Assembly: GCF_004339565.1 (NCBI RefSeq)
Contig: NZ_SMFZ01000002.1
Coordinates: 372,001 to 436,000 of the forward strand
Source of the DNA: Pseudonocardia endophytica
Lineage (GTDB): Bacteria; Actinomycetota; Actinomycetes; Mycobacteriales; Pseudonocardiaceae
Direction: 5' to 3'
Length of the DNA stretch: 64,000 bases
In this document: positions 33,162-42,079 of the stretch, one piece after another
How the letters are laid out: each line of letters starts with the position of its first letter
Position numbering within the stretch: position 1 is the first letter of the stretch
Program-made: the position numbers and the translations under genes
Notes under the pieces: generated by a model
Databases searched by the model: none
What the model saw: only the letters and a program-made list of their open reading frames with translations
Told to the model about the DNA's origin: nothing

Positions 33162-33983
33162 ATGACTCCGACGATCACCCTCAACGACGGCGTCCGCATC
33201 CCGCAGCTCGGTTTCGGCGTGTTCCAGATCGACCCCGCCCGGACCGCGGACAAGGTCAAGGCCGCGCTCGAGATCGGCTACCGCCACATCGACACGGCGC
33301 AGATGTACGGCAACGAGGAGGGCGTCGGGAAGGCGATCGCCGACTCCGGTATCGCCCGCGACGAGCTCTTCGTGACCACGAAGCTGAACAACGACGGCCA
33401 CGGTCGCGACGAGGCGCTGAAGCGTCTCGAGGAGAGCCTCGACCGGCTCGGCCTCGAGTTCGTGGACCTCTACCTGATCCACTGGCCGCAGCCGGAGCTC
33501 GACCGGTACGTCGAGACCTGGGAAGGCCTCGAGGACGCGAAGAAGGAGGGCAGGACCCGCTCGATCGGTGTCTCGAACTTCCACCCGCAGCACCTCGACC
33601 GCCTGGCCGCCGAGACGTCCACGGTGCCGTCGATCAACCAGATCGAGCTGCACCCGCACCTGAGCCAGGCGGCGCTGCGCGAGTACCACCACAACCACGG
33701 CATCGCGACCGAGGCGTGGAGCCCGATCGGGCAGGGCAAGGGCCTGCTCGAGGAGTCCACGATCACCGACATCGCGCAGAGGGTCGGCAAGACGCCCGCG
33801 CAGGTCGTTCTCGCCTGGCACCTGCACCACGGGAACATCGTCTTCCCGAAGTCGAACACGGTGTCCCGCATCCAGGAGAACTTCCAGATCTTCGACGTCG
33901 AGCTCGGCGGCGACGACATCGCCGCCATCGACCGGATGAATGCCGACCAGCGCATCGGACCGAACCCCGAGAACTTCGGCTGA
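33162..33983 (+). CDS. Aldo/keto reductase
   Basis: A 273-residue NADPH-dependent AKR with the tetrad Asp, Tyr, Lys, His in GYRHIDTAQMYGNEEGVG, FVTTKLNN and DLYLIHWPQP, plus the cofactor motif FPKSNTVSRIQENFQIFD. It resembles AKR5-type 2,5-diketo-gluconate reductases found across actinobacteria; the physiological substrate is open. No strong SD precedes ATG 33162. A hairpin terminator follows at 34041. Confidence 0.93.
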   Translation: MTPTITLNDGVRIPQLGFGVFQIDPARTADKVKAALEIGYRHIDTAQMYGNEEGVGKAIADSGIARDELFVTTKLNNDGHGRDEALKRLEESLDRLGLEFVDLYLIHWPQPELDRYVETWEGLEDAKKEGRTRSIGVSNFHPQHLDRLAAETSTVPSINQIELHPHLSQAALREYHHNHGIATEAWSPIGQGKGLLEESTITDIAQRVGKTPAQVVLAWHLHHGNIVFPKSNTVSRIQENFQIFDVELGGDDIAAIDRMNADQRIGPNPENFG

Positions 33984-34040
33984 TGTGACGCCGGTCACTG
34001 TCGCGTTCTCCGAGGGCACGGCGTGATCGCACGGACGGGG

Positions 34041-34074
34041 CGCGCCCCGGGCTGCATCGGCCCGGGGCGCGTTT
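34041..34074 (+). terminator. Terminator after the aldo/keto reductase
   Basis: Perfect 12-bp stem CGCGCCCCGGGC/GCCCGGGGCGCG with loop TGCATCG followed by TTT. Confidence 0.8.
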
Positions 34075-34075
34075 G

Positions 34076-34081
34076 TACGGT
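34076..34081 (+). promoter_or_regulatory. -10 element TACGGT, leaderless start
   Basis: TACGGT begins two bases after the terminator and ends 8 nt before the ATG at 34090. Confidence 0.6.
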
Positions 34082-34089
34082 GGTCGGCG

Positions 34090-34401
34090 ATGCTGTCAAT
34101 CACGGAGAACGCAGCCGAGGCCATCAAGTCGCTCAGCTCGGACGCCGAGCTCCCCCAGGAAGGGGGACTGCGGATCACGGCGCCGGACCCCGAACAGGGC
34201 CTGGAGCTGGCGCTCGCGCAGTCCGCGGACGACCAGGACACCGTGCTCCGCGGTGAGGGTGTCGCGGTGTTCCTGGAGCCCGCGGCGGCGCAGGTTCTCG
34301 ACGACAAGGTCCTCGACGTGCAGGCCGTCCCGGGCTCAGACGGGCAGGACGAGCTCCGGTTCGCCATCGTCACGCAGCCGGACGCCGACGCGCAGAGCTG
34401 A
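34090..34401 (+). CDS. HesB/IscA-like protein lacking cysteines
   Basis: A 103-residue protein whose layout (LSITENAAEAIKSLSSDA, then GGLRITAPD, then VFLEPAAAQVLDDKVLDV) matches the A-type iron-sulfur carrier fold. No cysteine is present anywhere, so the three cluster-binding ligands of IscA/HesB are missing and it cannot carry an Fe-S cluster in the usual way. Such Cys-less paralogues are widespread in actinobacteria with no assigned role. The start is set by a -10 hexamer, not an SD. Followed by a bidirectional terminator. Confidence 0.82.
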   Translation: MLSITENAAEAIKSLSSDAELPQEGGLRITAPDPEQGLELALAQSADDQDTVLRGEGVAVFLEPAAAQVLDDKVLDVQAVPGSDGQDELRFAIVTQPDADAQS

Positions 34402-34414
34402 GCTCAGCCCGACC

Positions 34415-34467
34415 CGAACGAGGGGGCCGTTCGAGCAATCCCGTTGCTCGAACGGCCCCCTCGTTCG
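34415..34467. terminator. 24-bp perfect hairpin, bidirectional terminator
   Basis: Arms 34415-34438 and 34444-34467 are perfectly complementary over 24 bp with a 5-nt loop (TCCCG). It lies between the convergent HesB-like and ABC-F genes and can terminate both. Confidence 0.9.
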
Positions 34468-34490
34468 CCGTGCCGGGGTGGTCGTGCGCG

Positions 34491-36143
34491 TCAGCGCTCC
34501 GTCACCGTGCCGTCCGCGACGTTCCAGCGCCTGGTCGAGCGCACCGAGTCCAGCATCCGGCGGTCGTGCGTCACGAGCAGGACCGTGCCGGGGAACGAGT
34601 CGACGGCCTGCTCCAGCTGCTCGATCGCCGGCAGGTCGAGATGGTTGGTCGGCTCGTCGAGCACGAGCAGGTTCACCTCGCGGGCCTGCAGCAGCGCCAG
34701 CGCCGCCCGCGTGCGCTCGCCGGGTGACAGCGACGACGACGGCCGCATCACGTGCTCGGCGGTCAGCGCGAACTTCGCCAGCAGCGTGCGGACCTCCGAC
34801 TCCGGCCAGTCCGGGACGGCGTCGCCGAACGCGCGCAGCAGTGTCTCCCCGCCGAGGAACGTCCCGCGCGCCTGGTCCACCTCGCCGACGCGCACGCCCG
34901 AGCCCGGTCCGGCCTCGCCGTCGTCGACCGGGATCCGACCCAACAGCGCGCCGAGCAGCGTCGACTTCCCGGCCCCGTTCTCGCCGGTGATCATCACCCG
35001 GTCCGCCCAGTCGACCTGAACGGTCACCGGACCGAGCACGAAGTCCCCGCGACGGACCACCGCGCCGTCGGCCCGCGCGGCGACGGCTCCGGAGCGCGGC
35101 GCGGACGCGATCGTCATCCGCAGCTCCCACTCCTTGCGAGGCTCCTCGACGACGTCGAGCCGCTCGATCGCCCGCTGCGTCTGGCGGGCCTTCGCAGCCT
35201 GCTTCTCGCTGGACTCGGCGCGCAGCCGTCGCAGGTTCTTGTCCGGCTCCGACCCCGCCTTGCGACGGGCGTTGCGCACGCCCTGCGCCATCCAGTTGCG
35301 TTGCATCGTGGCCCGGGCCTTCAGGCCCTCGAGCGTGTCCTCGTACTGTTCGTAGGCGTCCCTGGCGTGCCTCCGCGCGACCTCGCGTTCGACGAGGTAG
35401 GCGTCGTAGCCGCCGTCGTAGATCCCGATCTGCTGCTGGGCGAGGTCCAGCTCGACGATCCGGTTCACCGTGCGGGACAGGAACTCCCGGTCGTGGCTGA
35501 CGATCACGGTCGGGGTGGCGCGCCCGCGGGCGAGCGCGCTCGTGAACTCCTCGAGCCGGGCGAGCCCGTCCAGGTCGAGGTCGTTCGTCGGCTCGTCGAG
35601 CAGCAGCACGTCGTAGCGGGACAGCAGCAGCGCGGCCAGCCCGGCGCGGGCCGCCTGACCGCCGGACAGCGCCGTCATCGGCGTGTCCCGGTCGGCGTCC
35701 AGTCCGACGTCGGCGAGCGTCTCGCCGGTCCGCTCGTCGAGGTCGGCGCCGCCGAGCGCGAGCCAGCGGTCCAGTGTGGACGTGTACGCGTCGTCGGCGC
35801 CCGCGCCGCCGTCGGACAGGGCCTCCGCGGCCGCGTCCATCGCCTCCTGCGCCCCCGCGACGCCGGTGCGCCGGGCCAGGAACCCGCCGACCGTCTCACC
35901 GGGGCGGCGGTCGGGCTCCTGCGGGAGGTAGCCGATGGTGGCGTCGGGGGGTGCGAGCGTGATCCGCCCGTCGTCCGGTGCCCGCAGGCCGGCCAGCATC
36001 CGCAGCAGCGTGGACTTGCCTGCGCCGTTCGCCCCGACGAGGCCGACCAGGTCGCCCGGCGCGAGGACCAGGTCCAGGCCGGAGAACAGGGTGCGGGCGC
36101 CGTGGGCGGCGGACAGGCCGGACGCGTGGAGGGTGGCGCTCAT
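34491..36143 (-). CDS. ABC-F family ATPase
   Basis: A 550-residue soluble twin-ATPase protein without membrane segments. Walker A motifs are GANGAGKST (about residue 39) and GENGAGKST (about 347), signatures LSGGQ and LSPGERTRAA, Walker B LLLDEPTNDLD and LVLDEPTNHLD, joined by a charged coiled linker (about 240-320) rich in Arg/Lys. ABC-F proteins bind the ribosomal E site and act in translation or protect ribosomes from antibiotics. Which applies here cannot be told. TAGCGT (36154-36159) lies 10 nt before ATG, implying a very short leader. Confidence 0.92.
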   Translation of the reverse strand: MSATLHASGLSAAHGARTLFSGLDLVLAPGDLVGLVGANGAGKSTLLRMLAGLRAPDDGRITLAPPDATIGYLPQEPDRRPGETVGGFLARRTGVAGAQEAMDAAAEALSDGGAGADDAYTSTLDRWLALGGADLDERTGETLADVGLDADRDTPMTALSGGQAARAGLAALLLSRYDVLLLDEPTNDLDLDGLARLEEFTSALARGRATPTVIVSHDREFLSRTVNRIVELDLAQQQIGIYDGGYDAYLVEREVARRHARDAYEQYEDTLEGLKARATMQRNWMAQGVRNARRKAGSEPDKNLRRLRAESSEKQAAKARQTQRAIERLDVVEEPRKEWELRMTIASAPRSGAVAARADGAVVRRGDFVLGPVTVQVDWADRVMITGENGAGKSTLLGALLGRIPVDDGEAGPGSGVRVGEVDQARGTFLGGETLLRAFGDAVPDWPESEVRTLLAKFALTAEHVMRPSSSLSPGERTRAALALLQAREVNLLVLDEPTNHLDLPAIEQLEQAVDSFPGTVLLVTHDRRMLDSVRSTRRWNVADGTVTER

Positions 36144-36184
36144 CAGGGCGCCGACGCTACCCGCGCGTCCGGCCGGTCGGACGC

Positions 36185-36925
36185 TCAGCCGGACAGGGCG
36201 GTGGCGTACAGCCGGTGCAGCGACTCCCAGTGCCGCTGCTCGGCCTCGTCGTCGTGGGTCGGGTTGTCCGGGACGGCGAAGCCGTGCGCGGCCGGATAGG
36301 TCTCCAGCGTGTAGCTCAGGCCGGCACCGGACAGCGCCTGATCGAGGCGCTCGTACTGCTCGGCCGGGAACGACCCGTCGTCCTGCGCGGCGGCGACGTA
36401 CACGGTGGCGCGCATCCGGTCGGCCAGGCGGTGCACGCTGTCCTGCGCCTCGGTGGCCAGGTTGCCGCCGTGGAACGACGCGGCCGCCGCGACCCGCTCC
36501 GGCTGGGTGCCCGCCGTGCGCAGGGACAGCACGCCGCCCATGCAGTAGCCGGTGGTGCCGATCGCGGTGCCGGACACCTCGGGGCGGTCCAGCAACGCGG
36601 TCACGTACGACTCGGCGTCGATCGCCACCATCTCGCTGGTCAGGCCGTGCACCATGCCCATCAGGCGCTCGCGCTCGCTCGCGTCGGAGAACGCCGTCTC
36701 CATGCTGAACGGCTTCCAGTCGCCGTGCCGGTAGTAGACGTCCGGCAGGAGCACGGCGTAGCCGAGCACGGCGAGGTGGTCGGCCATCGCGTGCATCGTC
36801 GGGCGCACGCCGCCCGCGTCCACGTAGAGGATCACGCCCGGCCACGGGCCGGCCCCGTCCGGGGTGTGCAGCGTGGCCGGCGCGTCGCCGTCCGGAGTGC
36901 TGATCGTGAGGTCGGTGCGGGCCAT
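36185..36925 (-). CDS. Dienelactone hydrolase family protein
   Basis: A 246-residue alpha/beta hydrolase. The cysteine nucleophile lies in TTGYCMGGVLS (about residue 122), the acid is likely in AAAQDDGSF (about 175) and the His in YPAAHGFAVP (about 208), matching dienelactone hydrolases that open lactone rings in aromatic degradation. Many such genes are unlinked to aromatic pathways, as here, so the substrate is unknown. GGAGGC precedes ATG by 6 nt. Confidence 0.92.
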   Translation of the reverse strand: MARTDLTISTPDGDAPATLHTPDGAGPWPGVILYVDAGGVRPTMHAMADHLAVLGYAVLLPDVYYRHGDWKPFSMETAFSDASERERLMGMVHGLTSEMVAIDAESYVTALLDRPEVSGTAIGTTGYCMGGVLSLRTAGTQPERVAAAASFHGGNLATEAQDSVHRLADRMRATVYVAAAQDDGSFPAEQYERLDQALSGAGLSYTLETYPAAHGFAVPDNPTHDDEAEQRHWESLHRLYATALSG

Positions 36926-37033
36926 GGAGGAGCCTCCCGGAGCCGTCGTCGGACATCGCCCGTGGTCGTTCTACGCCTCCGGCGGCACCGGGGCACGACC
37001 GGGGGCGCCCGCAACGCGGGCACAATGGAAACC

Positions 37034-37753
37034 GTGGACGATCAGTACCTTCCGCTGCCCGAGGACTGGGACAGGGCACTCGTCGTCGTCGCGCATCCGG
37101 ACGACATGGAGTACGGCGGGTCCGGTGCCGTCGCCCGGTGGACGGGGCAGGGTCGTGAGGTCGCCTACCTGCTGATCACCCGCGGGGAGGCCGGGATCGA
37201 CACGATGGCTCCCGGCGAGTGCGCGCGGGTCCGGGAGGCCGAACAGCGCGCGGCGTGCGCGGCGGTCGGGGTCACCGAGGTCGAGTTCCTGGACCACCCG
37301 GACGGGCTGGTCGAGTACGGGGTGCCGCTGCGCCGGGACATCGCCGCGGCGATCCGGCGGCACCGTCCGGAGATGCTGGTGATCTCGAACATCCGGGAGA
37401 CGTGGGGCAGCGGCGCGCTCAACCAGGCCGACCACGTCCACACCGGACGGGCCGCGATCGACGCGGTCCGCGACGCGGCCAACCGGTGGATCTTCCCCGG
37501 AGCGGGCGGTGATCCGTGGGGCGGTGTGCGGCACGTCGCCGTGTCGGCCTCGCCGCAGGCGACGCACGCCGTGGACATCACCGCGACGATCGACGCGGCG
37601 GTGGCGTCGCTGCGTGCGCACCGGGCCTACCTGGAGGCGCTCGGCGGGCCGATGGCCGACCCCGGCGCGTTCCTGCGCGAGGCCGCGGCCGAGGCGGGCA
37701 CCCGTCTGCCCGGCGCCGAGCTGGCCACCGCCTTCGAGCTGCTGGAGCCGTAG
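37034..37753 (+). CDS. PIG-L/LmbE-type deacetylase
   Basis: A 239-residue zinc-dependent N-deacetylase-like protein with the metal motif VVVAHPDDMEYGGSG (about residue 20) and the later AFxxH-type segment QADHVHTGRAAIDAV (about 134). Family members deacetylate N-acetylglucosamine conjugates such as mycothiol precursors, but this protein is too diverged for me to call MshB or Mca. GTG 37034 is favoured by CACAAT 7 nt upstream; ATG 37025 (overlapping that hexamer) is the alternative. It ends 3 bp before menD. Confidence 0.85.
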   Translation: MDDQYLPLPEDWDRALVVVAHPDDMEYGGSGAVARWTGQGREVAYLLITRGEAGIDTMAPGECARVREAEQRAACAAVGVTEVEFLDHPDGLVEYGVPLRRDIAAAIRRHRPEMLVISNIRETWGSGALNQADHVHTGRAAIDAVRDAANRWIFPGAGGDPWGGVRHVAVSASPQATHAVDITATIDAAVASLRAHRAYLEALGGPMADPGAFLREAAAEAGTRLPGAELATAFELLEP

Positions 37754-37756
37754 GCC

Positions 37757-39373
37757 GTGGCGGGGACGTCCACGGCGCTGGCCAGGATGGTCGTCGACGA
37801 GCTGGCGCGCTGCGGGGTCCGCGACGCCGTGCTGTGTCCGGGGTCCCGGAACGCGCCGCTCGCGTTCGCGCTGCACGACGCCGACGCCACCGGCCGGATC
37901 CGGCTGCACGTCCGGACCGACGAGCGCACGGCGGGCTTCCTGGCGCTCGGCCTGGCACTCGGGTCCGGACGACCGGTCCCGGTGGCCGTCACGTCCGGTA
38001 CGGCGGCCGCGAACCTCCACCCGGCCGTGCTGGAGGCGTTGCACTCCGGGGTCGCGCTGCTCGCGGTTACCGCGGACCGCCCGCCGGAGCTGGTCGGGAC
38101 GGGCGCGAGCCAGACGATCGCGCAGGCCGGGATCTTCGGCGGCGCCGTGCGGTGGGCCGGTGCGGCCGACCGTGCGGCCGGTCCGCGCACCCGGTCGGCG
38201 GTCGTGCGGGCCGTCGTGGCCGCCACGGGCCGGTCCGGGACGCCTCCTGGACCGGTCCACCTGAACCTCCCGTTCACCGAGCCGCTGGTCCCCGGCCCCG
38301 ACGACGGTCCCGTCCCGGACGGTCGCGCGGGCGACCGGCCGTGGACCGACGTCACCGCGGTGCACCGGACGCCCGCGCCGCTGCCGCTCGATCCGGAGGC
38401 CCGCACCGTCGTCGTTGCCGGGTCCGGGGGTGCGGACGTCGACCTGCCCGGTGACGTCCCGGTCGTCGCGGAGCCGTCGTCACCGCTGTGGCCGCGGGCG
38501 CTGCGGACGGGTCCGTGGCTGGCCGGCCGCGCCGACCTGCGACCGGACCAGGTCGTCGTCGTCGGGCGCCCGACGCTGCACCGCGACGTGATGCGCCTGC
38601 TCGGCGACCCGGAGATCGCCGTGTACGCGGCGGCGGGCCCGCAGGGCGAGCCGTGGGCCGACGTGCCGGGCTCGGTCCGGGCCGTCGGTGCGGTCCCCGC
38701 GCTGCGGCCTCCCGCGGGGTTCACCGCGCGGTGGCGGGACGCCGACGCGGCCGCGTCCGTCGTGCTGGACAAGGCGTTCGCGGCCGGTGACGCGACGGTG
38801 GGCCTGCGCCTGGCGCGGGACCTGGTCGCGGCGCAGCCGGACGGCACACAGCTCGTGCTCGGCTCGTCGAACCCGGTGCGCGACGTCGCGCTCGGCGCCG
38901 CGCCCCGGACCGGGGTGACCGTGCGGGCGAACCGCGGCGTGGCCGGCATCGACGGCACCGTCTCCACGGCGGTCGGCGCCGCACTCGTGCACGACGGCCC
39001 GACGGTCGCGCTGCTCGGCGACCTCACGCTGCTGCACGACACGACCGGCCTGTACCTGGGTCCGGACGAGCCGCGCCCCGACCTCACGCTCGTCGTGCTC
39101 AACGACGACGGCGGCGGCATCTTCCACCTGCTCGAGCAGGGCGGCCCGGAGCACGCGCGCGCGTTCGAGCGGGTGTTCGGCACGCCGACCGGCGTCGACC
39201 TCGGCGCGCTGGCCACGGCGGCCGGGATCGCGCACACCGTCTCCGACGGCCGCCAGGAGGACCTGGTGGCGCACGCCGGGCAGGGGATCCGGATCACCGA
39301 GGTCCGCGCCGGGCGCGACGGCCTGCGCGCGGCGCACGCGTCGCTGCGCCGGGCGATCCGCGACGGGGAGTGA
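37757..39373 (+). CDS. menD: SEPHCHC synthase (MenD)
   Basis: A 538-residue thiamine-diphosphate enzyme adding 2-oxoglutarate-derived succinic semialdehyde to isochorismate. The N-terminal CPGSRNAPLAFAL and HVRTDERTAGFLALG are MenD-specific, VTSGTAAANLHPAVLEA carries the conserved Glu region, and the ThDP-binding LLGDLTLLHDTTGLY with VVLNDDGGGIFHLLEQG lies near residues 417-460. GTG start 3 bp after the deacetylase stop. It catalyses an early step before MenE and MenB. Confidence 0.97.
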   Translation: MAGTSTALARMVVDELARCGVRDAVLCPGSRNAPLAFALHDADATGRIRLHVRTDERTAGFLALGLALGSGRPVPVAVTSGTAAANLHPAVLEALHSGVALLAVTADRPPELVGTGASQTIAQAGIFGGAVRWAGAADRAAGPRTRSAVVRAVVAATGRSGTPPGPVHLNLPFTEPLVPGPDDGPVPDGRAGDRPWTDVTAVHRTPAPLPLDPEARTVVVAGSGGADVDLPGDVPVVAEPSSPLWPRALRTGPWLAGRADLRPDQVVVVGRPTLHRDVMRLLGDPEIAVYAAAGPQGEPWADVPGSVRAVGAVPALRPPAGFTARWRDADAAASVVLDKAFAAGDATVGLRLARDLVAAQPDGTQLVLGSSNPVRDVALGAAPRTGVTVRANRGVAGIDGTVSTAVGAALVHDGPTVALLGDLTLLHDTTGLYLGPDEPRPDLTLVVLNDDGGGIFHLLEQGGPEHARAFERVFGTPTGVDLGALATAAGIAHTVSDGRQEDLVAHAGQGIRITEVRAGRDGLRAAHASLRRAIRDGE

Positions 39374-39393
39374 GACGGCCGCCGGCGTCCACC

Positions 39394-39399
39394 TAGAAT
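39394..39399 (+). promoter_or_regulatory. -10 element TAGAAT before DUF3592 gene
   Basis: TAGAAT ends 8 nt before GTG 39408; GGGAG just before the codon could alternatively act as an SD. Confidence 0.55.
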
Positions 39400-39407
39400 C
39401 GGGAGAC

Positions 39408-39878
39408 GTGACCAGTCCCGCGGGCGACGTCCTGGCCGAGAGCCGGACGCTGGCGTTGCGGATCCTGCGTGCGGGCGCCCGGAAGCTGCCCGAGATCGTC
39501 GCCTGGATCGCGGTCGTGCTCAGCGTGCTGACCGTGCTCGCCCTCGCCGGTGCCGTGATGAACGACGTCCGGATCTCCAGCCACCGCGCGACGACGGCCG
39601 CCACCGTGCTGGAGGCCCGCACCGTCGTCCAGTTCACCGACGGCCAGGGCCAGCTGCGCACGCCGTCGGTGCTCTACCCGAGCGGCCTGTCCGCAGGCGA
39701 CAACATCTACGTGGAGTACGACGCGACCCAGCCGGACCGCGTGCGGGTCGCCGGGCGCAGCTGGATCGACGGGCTGCTGCCGACGGCGATCGGGCTCGTC
39801 GTGATCTGGGCCGTGTTCGGTCCGCTGGTGGTCTGGTTGCGGCGCAGGCGGTCCACCGCCGACGCGGCCCGTGACTGA
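39408..39878 (+). CDS. DUF3592-type membrane protein
   Basis: A 156-residue protein with transmembrane helices near residues 33-53 and 123-143 and an intervening extracytoplasmic beta domain (TTAATVLEARTVVQFTDGQG ... GDNIYVEYDATQPDRVRV) typical of DUF3592. An equivalent small membrane gene lies between menD and mgtA in M. tuberculosis (Rv0556). No function is established. It converges with the inositol-phosphatase gene, the stops being 9 bp apart in a short inverted repeat (39875-39891). Confidence 0.85.
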   Translation: MTSPAGDVLAESRTLALRILRAGARKLPEIVAWIAVVLSVLTVLALAGAVMNDVRISSHRATTAATVLEARTVVQFTDGQGQLRTPSVLYPSGLSAGDNIYVEYDATQPDRVRVAGRSWIDGLLPTAIGLVVIWAVFGPLVVWLRRRRSTADAARD

Positions 39879-39891
39879 CCGACCCGGTCAG
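39875..39891. terminator. Short inverted repeat between convergent genes
   Basis: CTGACCG-ACC-CGGTCAG overlaps both stop codons; a 7-bp stem with 3-nt loop is a weak terminator candidate. Confidence 0.35.
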
Positions 39892-40742
39892 CGGTCCGCG
39901 TCGGACCAGAGGCGGTACACGTCGTCGAGCACCTGGGGCATCGCGACGAGCAGGCCACCCTCCGGCATCGGGTGCGGACGACCGTCGCGGTCCACGACGA
40001 CGGCACCGGCCTCGGAGGCCAGGCAGAGCGCCCCGGCGACGTCCCAGTCGTGGTACTGCTCCAGCACGGCCGCGACGGCGTGCCCCAGTGCCACCTGGGT
40101 GACCGCGAGCGCGGCGGAGCCGAGCACCCGGACCCCGGCGTGCGCCCCGCGGATGCCGGCGACGAACCCGGCCATCGGGTCCTCCGCGCACACCAGCGCC
40201 CCGGCGACGCCGTCCGGTTCCGGCGGGCGGACCGGCACGCCGTTGGCCCGGAACCCGCGACCGCGCGCGGCCGCGTAGATCTGTCCGCGGCCCGGGTCGG
40301 CGATCACCCCGACCACCGGGCCTCCGCCGTCGACCAGCGCGAGGCTGTACGCGCACCACGGCAGGCCCGCGACGTAGTTCGCGGTGCCGTCCACCGGGTC
40401 CACCACCCAGCACATCGGCGCGTGCGCGGCCGCCGCGTCGGCGCCGTACTCCTCGCCGACCACCGGGAACGACGGGAACTCCGCGGCCAGCACGCGGCGG
40501 GTGTGACGCTCCAGCGTGCGGTCGGTGTCGGTCACCCAGTCGAACGGGTTGGCCTTCGTCCCGGCACCCTGCGTCGCGCCGTACCGGTCCCCGCCACCGA
40601 GCGTCGCGGAGATCACCTCGGCGGCGTCGTTCGCGAGCCGGCCCGCGACCTCCAGTGCCCGCGACAACAACCCCGGATCGACCGGCTCCGGCGCGGTTCG
40701 CGGACCGGCGGTCGTCGAGGAGGGGGTCCGGGCGGCCGTCAT
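39888..40742 (-). CDS. Inositol monophosphatase family protein
   Basis: A 284-residue Mg-dependent phosphatase with the three IMPase metal motifs: GEEYG (about residue 109), CWVVDPVDGTANYVAG (about 124) and the C-terminal YHDWDVAGALCLASEAGA (about 240). It may hydrolyse inositol-1-phosphate, which feeds mycothiol and phosphatidylinositol, or related sugar phosphates. ATG 40742 is preferred over upstream in-frame codons because conservation-like sequence starts after it. Neighbouring mannosyltransferase-type genes make a phosphoinositide link plausible. Confidence 0.9.
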   Translation of the reverse strand: MTAARTPSSTTAGPRTAPEPVDPGLLSRALEVAGRLANDAAEVISATLGGGDRYGATQGAGTKANPFDWVTDTDRTLERHTRRVLAAEFPSFPVVGEEYGADAAAAHAPMCWVVDPVDGTANYVAGLPWCAYSLALVDGGGPVVGVIADPGRGQIYAAARGRGFRANGVPVRPPEPDGVAGALVCAEDPMAGFVAGIRGAHAGVRVLGSAALAVTQVALGHAVAAVLEQYHDWDVAGALCLASEAGAVVVDRDGRPHPMPEGGLLVAMPQVLDDVYRLWSDADR

Positions 40743-40918
40743 GTGCGCCGAGTGTCCGGGCGCCCGGTGACCCCGTCGCGACCGCGAGATGACCGGCCGG
40801 TACCCGTCCGGCCAACTCCGCCGTCCGGGTCGGCCCGGTACACACTGTTGGCCGAGCGTTTCGTGACGGGACATGCGGACGACCCGACCCGGAGCGCCGC
40901 CTCGACCACGGTCTGACC

Positions 40919-42079
40919 GTGCGCGTCGCGATCGTGTCCGAATGCTTCCTGCCCGTGATGAACGGCGTCACCAACTCGATCCTGAGGGTGTGCGAGCACC
41001 TGCGGGCCGGAGGGCACGACGTCATGATCGTCGCGCCCGGCACCGGTGAGCCGGACGAGCACGACGGCATCCCCGTCGTCCGGATCCCGGCGCTCGAGCT
41101 GCCGGTGGTCAACTCGATGCCGGTCGGCGTGCCGAGCAGGCGGATCCTCACCGCCCTGCGCTCCTTCGTGCCGGACGTCGTGCACCTGGCGGCGCCGTTC
41201 GTCGTCGGAGCGCGCGGGCTGGCGGCCGCCCGCCGGCTGGACATCCCGACCGTCGCGATCTACCAGACCGACGTCGCCGGGTTCGCGTCGTCGTACGGCC
41301 TCGGCCTGACCGCGCGGGCCGCGTGGCGGTGGACGTGCCGGTTGCACTCGATGGCGGACCGGACGCTGGCGCCGTCGAGCTGGGCGACCGGTGCGCTGCG
41401 CTCCCGTGGCGTCCCCCGGGTGCACCAGTGGGCCCGCGGCGTGGACACCCGCCGCTTCACCCCGTCGCGGCGCAGCGGGGCCCTGCGCCGGTCGCTCGCG
41501 CCGGACGGAGAGACGCTCGTCGGCTACGTCGGGCGGCTGGCGCCGGAGAAGCAGGTCGACCGGCTCGCTGCGCTCGCCGACCTGCCCGGCGTGCGGGTCG
41601 TCGTGATCGGCGACGGGCCGAGCGCGGAACCGTTGCGCGACATGCTTCCCGGCGCGGCGTTCCTCGGGCACCGCGGCGGCGACGAGCTCGCCGACCTGTA
41701 CGCGTCGCTGGACGTGTTCGTCCACCCGGGACAGGCCGAGACGTTCTGCCAGGCGGTCCAGGAGGCACTGGCCTCCGGCGTCCCCGCGGTCGCCCCGGAC
41801 GCGGGCGGCCCGCGTGACCTGGTGCTGCCGAACCGCACCGGCTACCTGGTCGCGCCGCGCCCGGACGGCGGGGTGGCGGGAGACCCGGACACCGACGCGG
41901 CCGACGCCGACCTGCGCGCCGCCGTCGCCGGGCTGGTCGCGGACCCGGCGCTGCGCGCGGCGTTCGGCGCGGCCGCCCGCCAGTCCGTGCTGCGCCGCAC
42001 GTGGACCGCGGTCGGCGACGAGCTCGTCGCGCACTACACGCAGGTCGTCGGGGCCGGTGCGTCCCGCATCGCCGCCTGA
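40919..42079 (+). CDS. mgtA: GT4 mannosyltransferase, MgtA/PimB-like
   Basis: A 386-residue GT-B retaining glycosyltransferase. The acceptor domain begins VRVAIVSECFLPVMNGVTNS; the donor domain has YVGRLAPEKQVDRL (about residue 203) and the EX7E-type FCQAVQEALASGVPAVAPDAGG near 280. It corresponds in position and sequence type to M. tuberculosis Rv0557, a GDP-mannose-dependent mannosyltransferase of lipomannan-type glycolipid synthesis. GTG start; the stop overlaps the next glycosyltransferase by 1 bp. Confidence 0.88.
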   Translation: MRVAIVSECFLPVMNGVTNSILRVCEHLRAGGHDVMIVAPGTGEPDEHDGIPVVRIPALELPVVNSMPVGVPSRRILTALRSFVPDVVHLAAPFVVGARGLAAARRLDIPTVAIYQTDVAGFASSYGLGLTARAAWRWTCRLHSMADRTLAPSSWATGALRSRGVPRVHQWARGVDTRRFTPSRRSGALRRSLAPDGETLVGYVGRLAPEKQVDRLAALADLPGVRVVVIGDGPSAEPLRDMLPGAAFLGHRGGDELADLYASLDVFVHPGQAETFCQAVQEALASGVPAVAPDAGGPRDLVLPNRTGYLVAPRPDGGVAGDPDTDAADADLRAAVAGLVADPALRAAFGAAARQSVLRRTWTAVGDELVAHYTQVVGAGASRIAA

